Shown here: piece after piece, positions 1 through 6,129 of the stretch | Layout of the letters: every line of letters begins with the position of its first letter | Position numbering within the stretch: position 1 is the first letter of the stretch | From: an uncultured Flavobacterium sp. | GTDB taxonomy: Bacteria; Bacteroidota; Bacteroidia; Flavobacteriales; Flavobacteriaceae | Direction of reading: 5' to 3' | DNA length: 6,781 bases | NCBI GenBank assembly: GCA_945957245.1 | Contig: CAMFLD010000155.1 | Coordinates: 1-6,781 of the forward strand | Made by a program: the position numbers and the translations under genes | Notes under the pieces: model-generated | Databases searched by the model: none | Told to the model about the DNA's origin: nothing | What the model saw: only the letters and a program-made list of their open reading frames with translations

Positions 1-1338
1 ACATTAGGTGCATACAAATTATTTATTGAAGGGAAGAACACAAGAGGTTCTATTGTAACTACGGCTCCCAATAGTTACGGACGAAATGTAGGTTTAGCAG
101 GCGATGCAGTTGATTTTACTGCTGCTGCAGAAAATACGGTTCATACGGTAGTTCACGTTAAAAATGTTTCTATCAGAACAGTTTCCGACCCTATCATGGA
201 GTTTTTCTATGGTACCCGTGGAGGACAGCAACAGGAACAGATAGGAACAGGTTCAGGAGTGATCATTTCTGAAGACGGTTATATAGTAACCAACAACCAT
301 GTGGTAAAAGATGCTACGGATTTGGAAGTTACGCTTAATAATAACAAATCATACAAAGCAAAACTCATTGGAACCGATTCTAAAATGGACATTGCTTTGT
401 TGAAAATCAATGCTGATGAAAAGCTGCCTTATTCCACCTTTGCCGATTCAGATGCGGTTAAAGTAGGCGAATGGGTTTTGGCTGTGGGTAATCCTTATAA
501 CCTGACCTCTACGGTTACTGCCGGAATTGTTTCGGCAAAAGCCCGAAATTTGGAAAACAACGGACTTCAGTCTTTCATCCAGACTGATGCTGCTGTAAAT
601 CCCGGGAATTCGGGTGGTGCTTTAGTAAATACCCGTGGGGAATTAATTGGAATCAACACCATGATTTCTTCTCCTACCGGAAGTTATGCCGGATATTCTT
701 TTGCCATTCCATCCAATATTACCAGAAAAATTATTGAAGACATTATGGAATATGGTAATGTACAACGAGGAATTCTTGGTGTTGAAGGAGGTGAATTGAA
801 CAGTAAAGTTTCAAAAGAATTGGGAGTTAATGACACCGAAGGTTTCTATATTAATAAAGTAACCAAAAATTCAGGTGCAGAAAAAGCCGGTTTGCAAAAA
901 GGAGATATCATCAAAAAACTGGACAGTCAAAAAATCAATTCTTTTTCTGAGCTTTCCGGTTATATCAGTACCAAAAGACCAAATGATAAGGTAAATGTAA
1001 CTTTCATAAGGGATGGTCAAACCAAAACAGCTTCAGTTACTCTTATCAAAAATGAATTGGTAACGACTGAATTCAAAGGATTGGAATTGGAAGATATTGA
1101 TGCAGCCGACAAGAAAAAATTCAGAATTGGTTATGGCGTCCGTATCAAAGATATCAACAACGACAATCTGAAACAATATTATGACCAGCTCAAAGGAAGT
1201 ATTATCCTTTCCGTTGATAATGTTAAGGCTACCGATGTTGAAACCATTTCCAAATTTTTAAATAAAAAAGACGAAAACCAAAGCGTTAATATCCAAATGA
1301 TAAATGGAATTGGCCAGGTAATACAAATAATTTTATAA
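1..1338 (+). CDS. DegP/DegQ (HtrA)-family trypsin-like serine protease, 5'-truncated by the window edge
   Basis: This is an envelope serine protease and chaperone of the HtrA family that degrades misfolded exported proteins. The frame is open from base 1, so the methionine at 196 is internal: the 65 codons before it begin with TLGAYKLFIEG, which looks like the end of an N-terminal signal or anchor helix. Of 445 visible residues, the protease domain covers about 85-255. Its triad is His100 (TNNHVV), Asp130 (MDIALLK) and Ser204 (NPGNSGGAL), all intact, so it should be active. RGILGV near 255 opens a PDZ domain that runs to about residue 350. A second, divergent PDZ-like segment fills residues 359-445. 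The loop before the GTGSGVIIS strand is short, as in DegQ or DegS rather than DegP. A hairpin terminator follows the stop codon. The family call is secure; the DegP versus DegQ distinction is not, so no symbol is given. Confidence 0.95.
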   Translation, partial: TLGAYKLFIEGKNTRGSIVTTAPNSYGRNVGLAGDAVDFTAAAENTVHTVVHVKNVSIRTVSDPIMEFFYGTRGGQQQEQIGTGSGVIISEDGYIVTNNHVVKDATDLEVTLNNNKSYKAKLIGTDSKMDIALLKINADEKLPYSTFADSDAVKVGEWVLAVGNPYNLTSTVTAGIVSAKARNLENNGLQSFIQTDAAVNPGNSGGALVNTRGELIGINTMISSPTGSYAGYSFAIPSNITRKIIEDIMEYGNVQRGILGVEGGELNSKVSKELGVNDTEGFYINKVTKNSGAEKAGLQKGDIIKKLDSQKINSFSELSGYISTKRPNDKVNVTFIRDGQTKTASVTLIKNELVTTEFKGLELEDIDAADKKKFRIGYGVRIKDINNDNLKQYYDQLKGSIILSVDNVKATDVETISKFLNKKDENQSVNIQMINGIGQVIQIIL

Positions 1339-1360
1339 TAAAAAGGGTTAGTTATTGATG

Positions 1361-1391
1361 AAACCAGTCCAGTTTTTGGACTGGTTTTTTT
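1361..1391 (+). terminator. Intrinsic terminator after the protease gene
   Basis: AAACCAGTCC (1361-1370) and GGACTGGTTT (1378-1387) form a perfect 10-bp stem around a 7-base loop. The descending arm runs into seven consecutive T residues (1385-1391). It lies 22 bases after the protease stop codon and before the gapdh promoter region, so it should separate the two transcription units. Confidence 0.9.
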
Positions 1392-1404
1392 ATTGTAAAA
1401 AAAG

Positions 1405-1424
1405 TAACGAAATCGTTTTCGTTA
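1405..1424. promoter_or_regulatory. 20-bp palindrome upstream of gapdh, possible operator
   Basis: TAACGAAA (1405-1412) and TTTCGTTA (1417-1424) are perfect 8-base inverted arms around the spacer TCGT. A nested reading, AACGAAATCGTT (1406-1417), is also palindromic except at its central pair. No T-run follows, so it is not a terminator. It lies about 16 bases upstream of the proposed -7 box, where a -33 element would be, and no good TTG -33 match is visible there. A regulator-binding site is inferred, and the regulator is unknown. Confidence 0.4.
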
Positions 1425-1439
1425 AATGCGGTAATTTTA

Positions 1440-1447
1440 TATTTTTG
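1440..1447 (+). promoter_or_regulatory. Candidate Bacteroidota -7 promoter box for gapdh
   Basis: TATTTTTG matches the Bacteroidota primary sigma -7 consensus TAnnTTTG. It lies 73 bases before the gapdh ATG, which implies a leader of roughly 65 bases. No convincing TTG -33 element is present at the usual distance; that position is occupied by the palindrome at 1405-1424. In AT-rich DNA such boxes occur by chance, so support comes mainly from its place between a terminator and a start codon. Confidence 0.5.
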
Positions 1448-1520
1448 CGCCACCCGAAGCCGACAGGCCAAATTGAACGGAGTTACATTTAATTTACACA
1501 ACTAAAACAATTTATCTTCT

Positions 1521-2969
1521 ATGGACAGTAACAAATTTTACGAAAAGGAGTTATCATTTCAGGCTGACAGACGAAAGGCTGCGGTAGAACTAATCAAGAT
1601 CATCAGTGATTTGTGGTATGACAAATCCATCGAATTGGTGCTTTTCAGAAACCAATTGATTGACCGGAATGTTAGCGACATTATTAACTTTCACGAATAT
1701 GCCGGAGAATTTGTTCAGAAACCTATTAATATTTTTGATTCGGTAGAGATTGCAAGAGCTATTCTCAATTTAGATTTGCCACCATCACGTATTGATATTG
1801 GAAAATTAACTTATGAATATCATCTGGAAGATAACAAGTATGATGACAGTCGTGCCTTTGTTATTGACAAACTTAAAAACGCTAAAGATTTCCACGACTT
1901 AAAACCAAAAGATGTTGTATTATATGGTTTTGGACGTATCGGACGTTTATTAGCACGTGAAATGATGAGTAAAATGGGTAAAGGACAACAACTACGTCTT
2001 CGTGCCATCGTTACTCGTGACCGCAATGATGCGACTTCTTTAGAGAAAAGAGCTTCTCTATTACGTTATGATTCTGTTCATGGAGATTTTCAAGGTTCGG
2101 TTCAGGCTGATGCCGAAAATCAGGCGTTGATTATCAACGGAACTACGGTTCATGTAATTACCGCTGCAGGTCCGGAAGAGATTGATTATACTAAATACGG
2201 AATTGAAGATGCTTTATTGATTGACAATACCGGAGCTTTCACTACAGAGGAAGCTTTAAAAAGACACATGACTTCAAAAGGAGTTAGCAAAGTGTTATTG
2301 ACAGCTCCCGGAAAAGGAGTACCTAATATTGTTTATGGTGTAAATCACAATGACCACAATCCGGATACTGTTGATATTTTTTCTGCAGCGTCCTGCACCA
2401 CTAATGCTATCACTCCGGTATTAAAAGTAGTAGAAGATGCACTAGGAGTAGTAAAAGGTCACATTGAAACGATTCATGCTTATACAAACGACCAAAATCT
2501 GGTTGATAATATGCACAAAAAGTACCGCCGTGGCCGGGCAGCAGCACTTAACATGGTTATTACTGAAACCGGGGCAGGAACTGCTGTTGCAAAAGCATTG
2601 CCAAATTTGGCCGGAAAACTGACTTCAAATGCTATCCGTGTTCCGGTCCCAAATGGTTCTTTAGTGGTTATGAACCTGGAAGTGGGCAAAAAGACTTCTC
2701 TTGAAGAATTCAACAAAATCATGAAAAAATATGCTCTTGAAGGCGAATTGGTAGAGCAAATAAGATATTCCTTAAACAATGAGCTGGTTTCTTCTGACAT
2801 TGTTGGAACTGCACAACCATCCATTTATGACAGTAATGCTACTATCGTTTCTGCTGACGGAAAGAACATCGTGCTATATGTTTGGTATGACAATGAATAT
2901 GGTTATAGCCATCAGGTGATCCGCTTGGCAAAATACATTGCTAAAGTTAGAAGATATACTTATTACTAA
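1521..2969 (+). CDS. gap: Glyceraldehyde-3-phosphate dehydrogenase, long form with N-terminal extension
   Basis: This cytoplasmic enzyme reversibly converts glyceraldehyde 3-phosphate, phosphate and NAD(P)+ to 1,3-bisphosphoglycerate in glycolysis or gluconeogenesis. The Rossmann glycine motif YGFGRIG is at residues 135-141 (Gly136, Gly138, Gly141). RYDSVHGDF follows the cofactor-binding half. The catalytic cysteine is Cys292 in SAASCTTNAITP, and the partner His319 is in IHAYTNDQ, 27 residues later as in classical GAPDH. WYDNEYGYSHQV near the C-terminus is also typical. At 482 residues it is about 130-150 longer than classical GapA (around 330-340), and all of the excess is N-terminal. The ATG at 1521 has no Shine-Dalgarno sequence, as is normal in Bacteroidota. 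No methionine exists near residue 130 that would give a short form. It appears to be transcribed alone, with terminators on both sides. NAD versus NADP preference cannot be read with confidence. Confidence 0.97.
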   Translation: MDSNKFYEKELSFQADRRKAAVELIKIISDLWYDKSIELVLFRNQLIDRNVSDIINFHEYAGEFVQKPINIFDSVEIARAILNLDLPPSRIDIGKLTYEYHLEDNKYDDSRAFVIDKLKNAKDFHDLKPKDVVLYGFGRIGRLLAREMMSKMGKGQQLRLRAIVTRDRNDATSLEKRASLLRYDSVHGDFQGSVQADAENQALIINGTTVHVITAAGPEEIDYTKYGIEDALLIDNTGAFTTEEALKRHMTSKGVSKVLLTAPGKGVPNIVYGVNHNDHNPDTVDIFSAASCTTNAITPVLKVVEDALGVVKGHIETIHAYTNDQNLVDNMHKKYRRGRAAALNMVITETGAGTAVAKALPNLAGKLTSNAIRVPVPNGSLVVMNLEVGKKTSLEEFNKIMKKYALEGELVEQIRYSLNNELVSSDIVGTAQPSIYDSNATIVSADGKNIVLYVWYDNEYGYSHQVIRLAKYIAKVRRYTYY

Positions 2970-2991
2970 CAGATTATTAATTCAATAATTC

Positions 2992-3027
2992 AATCTGCTT
3001 TTTCTTACAGATTAAGCAGATTTTTTT
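2992..3027 (+). terminator. Intrinsic terminator after gapdh
   Basis: AATCTGCTT (2992-3000) pairs perfectly with AAGCAGATT (3014-3022), giving a 9-bp stem with a 13-base loop. It is followed by a T-run (3021-3027) that overlaps the end of the stem. It starts 23 bases after the gapdh stop codon. Confidence 0.85.
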
Positions 3028-3119
3028 GTTTTCAACAATTTTTTGTTAATAAATGCATTGCCATTAAAATTTAATTATTATTTTCAGCCTCTAATTTGAC
3101 CCCATCAAATCTATTATTT

Positions 3120-3494
3120 ATGAAAAAAGTGCTTATCGGTTTAGTAACCTTATCTTGTTTTGCCTTTGCCCGTGTGGGTGAACCTAAAGTTGAGACCTAT
3201 AGTTATGGTCAGAACGGAATGGAGCTAGTGGCCCGTTCGAAAAAAGGCGTTATTATTGTTAGTACCTATAACTCCAAAATGACAATCCGTCAAGACATTG
3301 CCCGTAAATTGTATGATTTGTATCTTGACAACAAGCTGCAAAACGATAAAAAAATTACCGTTGAAGGTAGTGAAGCTGATGTTACCGGCAAATGCATCAT
3401 CCGTAAAAAGAATAGTTTAACTGCTGTAGATTTTTACTACGAGGTTGTAGAATGGGATTCGGGTCTCAAGGAAATTTATCAGAATAAAAAATAA
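3120..3494 (+). CDS. Small exported protein of unknown function
   Basis: I do not recognise this 124-residue protein. It starts MKKVLIGLVTLSCFAFA, a short positive end followed by a hydrophobic core and an AFA site, so signal peptidase I cleavage after Ala17 is likely. TLSC at 10-13 does not fit a standard lipobox well, so a lipoprotein is less likely. The mature chain of about 107 residues is charged and soluble, with probable strands near 43-50, 79-83, 91-96 and 102-110, a helix near 55-69, and a single cysteine at 92. The ATG at 3120 was chosen because the frame's earlier TTG at 3096 would place eight odd residues (MTPSNLLF) before an otherwise standard signal peptide. It lies alone between the gapdh terminator and a shared hairpin. 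A near-consensus TAATTTG at 3092-3098 could be its -7 box but is one base short of the motif. A periplasmic or outer-envelope location is inferred. Confidence 0.8.
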   Translation: MKKVLIGLVTLSCFAFARVGEPKVETYSYGQNGMELVARSKKGVIIVSTYNSKMTIRQDIARKLYDLYLDNKLQNDKKITVEGSEADVTGKCIIRKKNSLTAVDFYYEVVEWDSGLKEIYQNKK

Positions 3495-3531
3495 AATAAA
3501 AAAGCTCAACAAATGTTGAGCTTTTTTATTT
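3494..3531. terminator. Bidirectional terminator between convergent genes
   Basis: AAAAAAGCTCAAC (3498-3510) and GTTGAGCTTTTTT (3515-3527) form a perfect 13-bp hairpin with loop AAAT. AT pairs extend the stem outward to 17 bp (3494-3531). The A-run on one side and T-run on the other give a GC-centred stem followed by U residues in both directions. It lies directly after the stop codon of the small exported protein and 13 bases beyond the stop codon of the convergent aconitase gene, so it can serve both. Confidence 0.93.
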
Positions 3532-3544
3532 ATCAATCTATTGA

Positions 3545-5809
3545 TTACGCTTTCCCAGCCGCAATCAGATTCAGTGCTGAACCGGCTACAAACCATCCAA
3601 TCTGGCTTTCGTTGTAAGTATGGTTAGCCATGATAATATCTTTAGATCCGTCAGCGTGAACAAATTCTAACGTTAATGGTTTACCCGGCGCAAATTCTGT
3701 TAAATCTAAGAAGTTGATTGTATCATCTTCCTGTATTTTATCATAATCCGCTTCGTTAGCAAAAGTCAACGCCAACATTCCCTGTTTCTTAAGATTGGTT
3801 TCGTGGATACGGGCAAATGATTTTACCAATACCGCTTTAACTCCCAGGAATCTTGGTTCCATTGCAGCATGCTCACGTGATGAACCTTCGCCATAGTTTT
3901 GGTCACCAACAACAATTGTTGGAATACCGGCCGCTTTATAAGCTCTTTGTACGGCAGGAACTGCTCCGTATTCACCATTTAATTGGTTTTTCACTTTGTT
4001 AGCTTCCTGATTGAAAGCATTTACAGCGCCAATTAGCATATTATTTGAAATATTATCCAAATGCCCACGGAAACGTAACCAAGGTCCTGCCATAGAAATA
4101 TGGTCTGTAGTACATTTTCCAAAAGCTTTGATTAACAACTTAGCACCTGTAATGTTTTTACCATCCCAAGCTTCAAAAGGAGCTAACAACTGTAACCTGT
4201 CAGATGTTGGCGATACCACCACTTCCACTTTGCTTCCGTCAGCTGCCGGTGCCTGGAATCCTGCATCTTCTACATCAAAACCTCTTTTTGGCAATTCATC
4301 ACCATGAGGTGGATTTAATTTCACAGCTTCACCGTTATCGTTTAATAGAGTATCTGTAATTGGGTTGAAAGACAAATCACCTGAAATTGCCAATGCTGCC
4401 ACCATTTCCGGGGAAGTTACAAAGGCATGCGTATTGGGATTACCATCAGCACGTTTAGAGAAGTTCCTGTTGAACGAATGTACGATGGTATTTTTCTCTT
4501 CTTTATCAGCTCCAGCTCTGTCCCATTGTCCGATACAAGGTCCGCAGGCATTTGTAAATACTTTGGTACCCATTTTCTCAAAAGTAGCAATGATTCCGTC
4601 TCTTTCAATAGTGTAACGGATTTGCTCAGAACCCGGATTGATTCCGAATTCCGCTTTAGGTGTAATTCCGTGTGCAACCGCCTGCTCTACGATAGAAGCG
4701 GCACGGGCCATATCTTCGTATGAGGAATTAGTACAAGAACCGATTAGTCCCCACTCTATTTTAAGCGGCCAACCATTTTTAGTTGCTTCTTCCTTCATTT
4801 TTGAAACCGGGGTTCCTCTGTCCGGAGTAAACGGTCCGTTGATATGCGGTTCCAGTTCTGATAAATTAATTTCAATAACCTGATCAAAATACTGGCTTGG
4901 GTTAGCGTAAACATCTGCATCTCCAGTTAGATAATCTGCAACTTTATCAGCAGCATCAACGATATCCTGACGTCCGGTAGCCGTTAAATACCTTCTCATG
5001 GAATCATCATAACCAAAAGTTGAAGTTGTAGCACCAATTTCGGCACCCATATTACAGATGGTTCCTTTTCCTGTGCAGGACATTGAGGTTGCTCCTTCAC
5101 CGAAATATTCTACAATAGCACCGGTTCCTCCTTTTACAGTAAGGATATCGGCTACTTTTAGGATTACATCTTTTGGAGCAGTCCATCCGTTTAATTTTCC
5201 GGTAAGTTTTACTCCTATCAGTTTAGGGAATTTCAACTCCCATGACATTCCAGACATCACATCAACAGCATCTGCACCTCCTACTCCAATTGCCAGCATT
5301 CCTAATCCACCGGCATTTACCGTATGTGAATCGGTACCAATCATCATTCCGCCCGGAAAAGCATAATTTTCCAAAACAATTTGGTGTATAATTCCCGAAC
5401 CCGGTTTCCAAAACCCGATTCCGTATTTATTAGATACTGAAGAAAGGAAATCAAAAACTTCCTTAGACTGCTTATTGGCTACGGCCAAATCGGTAGTAGC
5501 ACCTACTTTTGCCTGAATTAAGTGATCACAGTGTACCGTGGTTGGCACTGCCACTTTACTTTTACCAGCGTGCATGAACTGTAGCAAAGCCATTTGTGCC
5601 GTAGCATCCTGGCAGGCTACTCTATCCGGAGCGAAATCTACATAGTCCTTTCCACGGGTGAAAGCCTGTGTAGGATTTCCATCCCATAAATGTGAGTATA
5701 AAATCTTTTCAGAAAGCGTTAATGGTCGGCCTACTAATTCACGTGCTTTGTCAACACGCTCTGCCATTGTCCCATAAACTTTTTTAATCATTTCAATATC
5801 AAAAGCCAT
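3545..5809 (-). CDS. Aconitate hydratase (aconitase), mitochondrial-type
   Basis: This cytoplasmic [4Fe-4S] enzyme interconverts citrate and isocitrate via cis-aconitate in the TCA cycle. The 754-residue length and motifs resemble mitochondrial aconitase rather than the ~890-residue bacterial AcnA/IRP type. The three cluster ligands are Cys359 (GLIGSCTNSS) and Cys422 and Cys425 (NACGPCIGQW). They sit one residue beyond the Cys358, 421 and 424 of mammalian mitochondrial aconitase. The active-site motif GEGSSREHAA places Ser643 and Arg645 where the mammalian enzyme has Ser642 and Arg644. VHCDHLIQA and GTDSHTVNAGGLGM mark the N-terminal substrate region, and residues from about 540 to the end form the swivelling domain. 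The ATG lies next to MAFDIEMIKK with no Shine-Dalgarno sequence. The gene looks monocistronic, convergent with the small exported protein and divergent from the membrane-protein gene. No truncation or frameshift is seen. Bacteroidota symbols vary (acn, acnA), so none is assigned. Confidence 0.98.
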   Translation of the reverse strand: MAFDIEMIKKVYGTMAERVDKARELVGRPLTLSEKILYSHLWDGNPTQAFTRGKDYVDFAPDRVACQDATAQMALLQFMHAGKSKVAVPTTVHCDHLIQAKVGATTDLAVANKQSKEVFDFLSSVSNKYGIGFWKPGSGIIHQIVLENYAFPGGMMIGTDSHTVNAGGLGMLAIGVGGADAVDVMSGMSWELKFPKLIGVKLTGKLNGWTAPKDVILKVADILTVKGGTGAIVEYFGEGATSMSCTGKGTICNMGAEIGATTSTFGYDDSMRRYLTATGRQDIVDAADKVADYLTGDADVYANPSQYFDQVIEINLSELEPHINGPFTPDRGTPVSKMKEEATKNGWPLKIEWGLIGSCTNSSYEDMARAASIVEQAVAHGITPKAEFGINPGSEQIRYTIERDGIIATFEKMGTKVFTNACGPCIGQWDRAGADKEEKNTIVHSFNRNFSKRADGNPNTHAFVTSPEMVAALAISGDLSFNPITDTLLNDNGEAVKLNPPHGDELPKRGFDVEDAGFQAPAADGSKVEVVVSPTSDRLQLLAPFEAWDGKNITGAKLLIKAFGKCTTDHISMAGPWLRFRGHLDNISNNMLIGAVNAFNQEANKVKNQLNGEYGAVPAVQRAYKAAGIPTIVVGDQNYGEGSSREHAAMEPRFLGVKAVLVKSFARIHETNLKKQGMLALTFANEADYDKIQEDDTINFLDLTEFAPGKPLTLEFVHADGSKDIIMANHTYNESQIGWFVAGSALNLIAAGKA

Positions 5810-5837
5810 ATATATTGGGTTTATTTGTTTTGCAGTG

Positions 5838-5845
5838 CAAATTTA
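5838..5845 (-). promoter_or_regulatory. Candidate -7 promoter box for the aconitase gene
   Basis: Read on the minus strand, TAAATTTG exactly fits the Bacteroidota -7 consensus TAnnTTTG. It ends 28 bases before the ATG, which implies a short leader of about 20 bases. No clear TTG -33 element is visible upstream. The first base of the box overlaps the ACGAAAACGTT motif at 5845-5855, which resembles a sequence upstream of gapdh. Confidence 0.55.
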
Positions 5846-6089
5846 CGAAAACGTTATACTTCTGTAAATAATTTTCAGGAAATATATTGTTTAGACAGTG
5901 TGTTTTACGAAAAACTAATTTTTGACGATATATTTTTGAAAATAAGACATTTAAAAAGTAAAAAATTACTAAATCCTAATTTTAATAACCGCTGTTTTCC
6001 TTTGTTTTAATTCAGTATAAATAAGAAAGCTTCAAAAATTACTTATTTGAAAAAAATCAACAAATATTAGGTCAGTTCAATTTAATATT

Positions 6090-6097
6090 TAACTTTG
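6090..6097 (+). promoter_or_regulatory. Candidate -7 promoter box for the membrane-protein gene
   Basis: TAACTTTG exactly fits TAnnTTTG and ends 32 bases before the ATG at 6130. The last seven bases form the left arm of an inverted repeat, AACTTTG (6091-6097) with CAAAGTT (6103-6109) across a 5-base spacer. Transcription would start near the right arm, so the repeat is more likely a DNA site than a complete RNA hairpin. No good TTG -33 element is seen; TTAG near 6067-6070 is a weak substitute. Confidence 0.5.
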
Positions 6098-6129
6098 TAT
6101 TTCAAAGTTCTTTTAAAATTAAATTAATT

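Larger units (their letters stand above)
5810..6129. other. Divergent intergenic region, 320 bp, no gene seen
   Basis: This very AT-rich stretch lies between two divergently transcribed genes. It holds a candidate aconitase promoter at one end (5838-5845, minus) and a candidate promoter for the membrane protein at the other (6090-6097, plus). A further plus-strand TAnnTTTG match, TATTTTTG at 5931-5938, could be an extra distal start or chance. I found no convincing small gene, tRNA or long repeat. The only frame of any length (5825-6010, plus) starts at a TTG and has no recognisable protein character. Confidence 0.6.

Noticed and set aside
196..198. ATG at 196 as the start of the protease gene
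   Set aside because: The frame is open back to base 1 and the 65 preceding codons read as HtrA-like protein, including the end of a hydrophobic N-terminal segment, so this methionine is internal.
1459..1468. Possible hairpin GCC-GACA-GGC in the gapdh leader
   Set aside because: The stem is only three base pairs with no extension, too weak to call a structure or riboswitch.
1820..2824. Minus-strand open frames inside gapdh
   Set aside because: They run antisense to conserved catalytic regions of GAPDH and their translations have no protein-like features.
3092..3098. TAATTTG as a promoter box for the small exported protein
   Set aside because: It is one base short of TAnnTTTG and no -33 element lies at a suitable distance, so it is mentioned only in the gene entry.
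3096..3119. TTG start giving a 132-residue version of the small exported protein
   Set aside because: It would add MTPSNLLF ahead of a textbook signal peptide that begins at the ATG at 3120. The ATG is the better start.
3120..3176. Small exported protein as a lipoprotein through Cys13
   Set aside because: The residues before the cysteine (T-L-S-C) do not fit the usual lipobox order, and a good AFA signal peptidase I site follows four residues later.
4011..5366. Several plus- and minus-strand open frames inside the aconitase gene
   Set aside because: They lie inside an intact, strongly conserved enzyme gene, show no family motifs, and are by-products of its codon use.
5825..6010. 61-codon plus-strand frame in the divergent intergenic region
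   Set aside because: It starts at a TTG, overlaps the aconitase promoter, and its translation looks like AT-rich noise with no recognisable feature.
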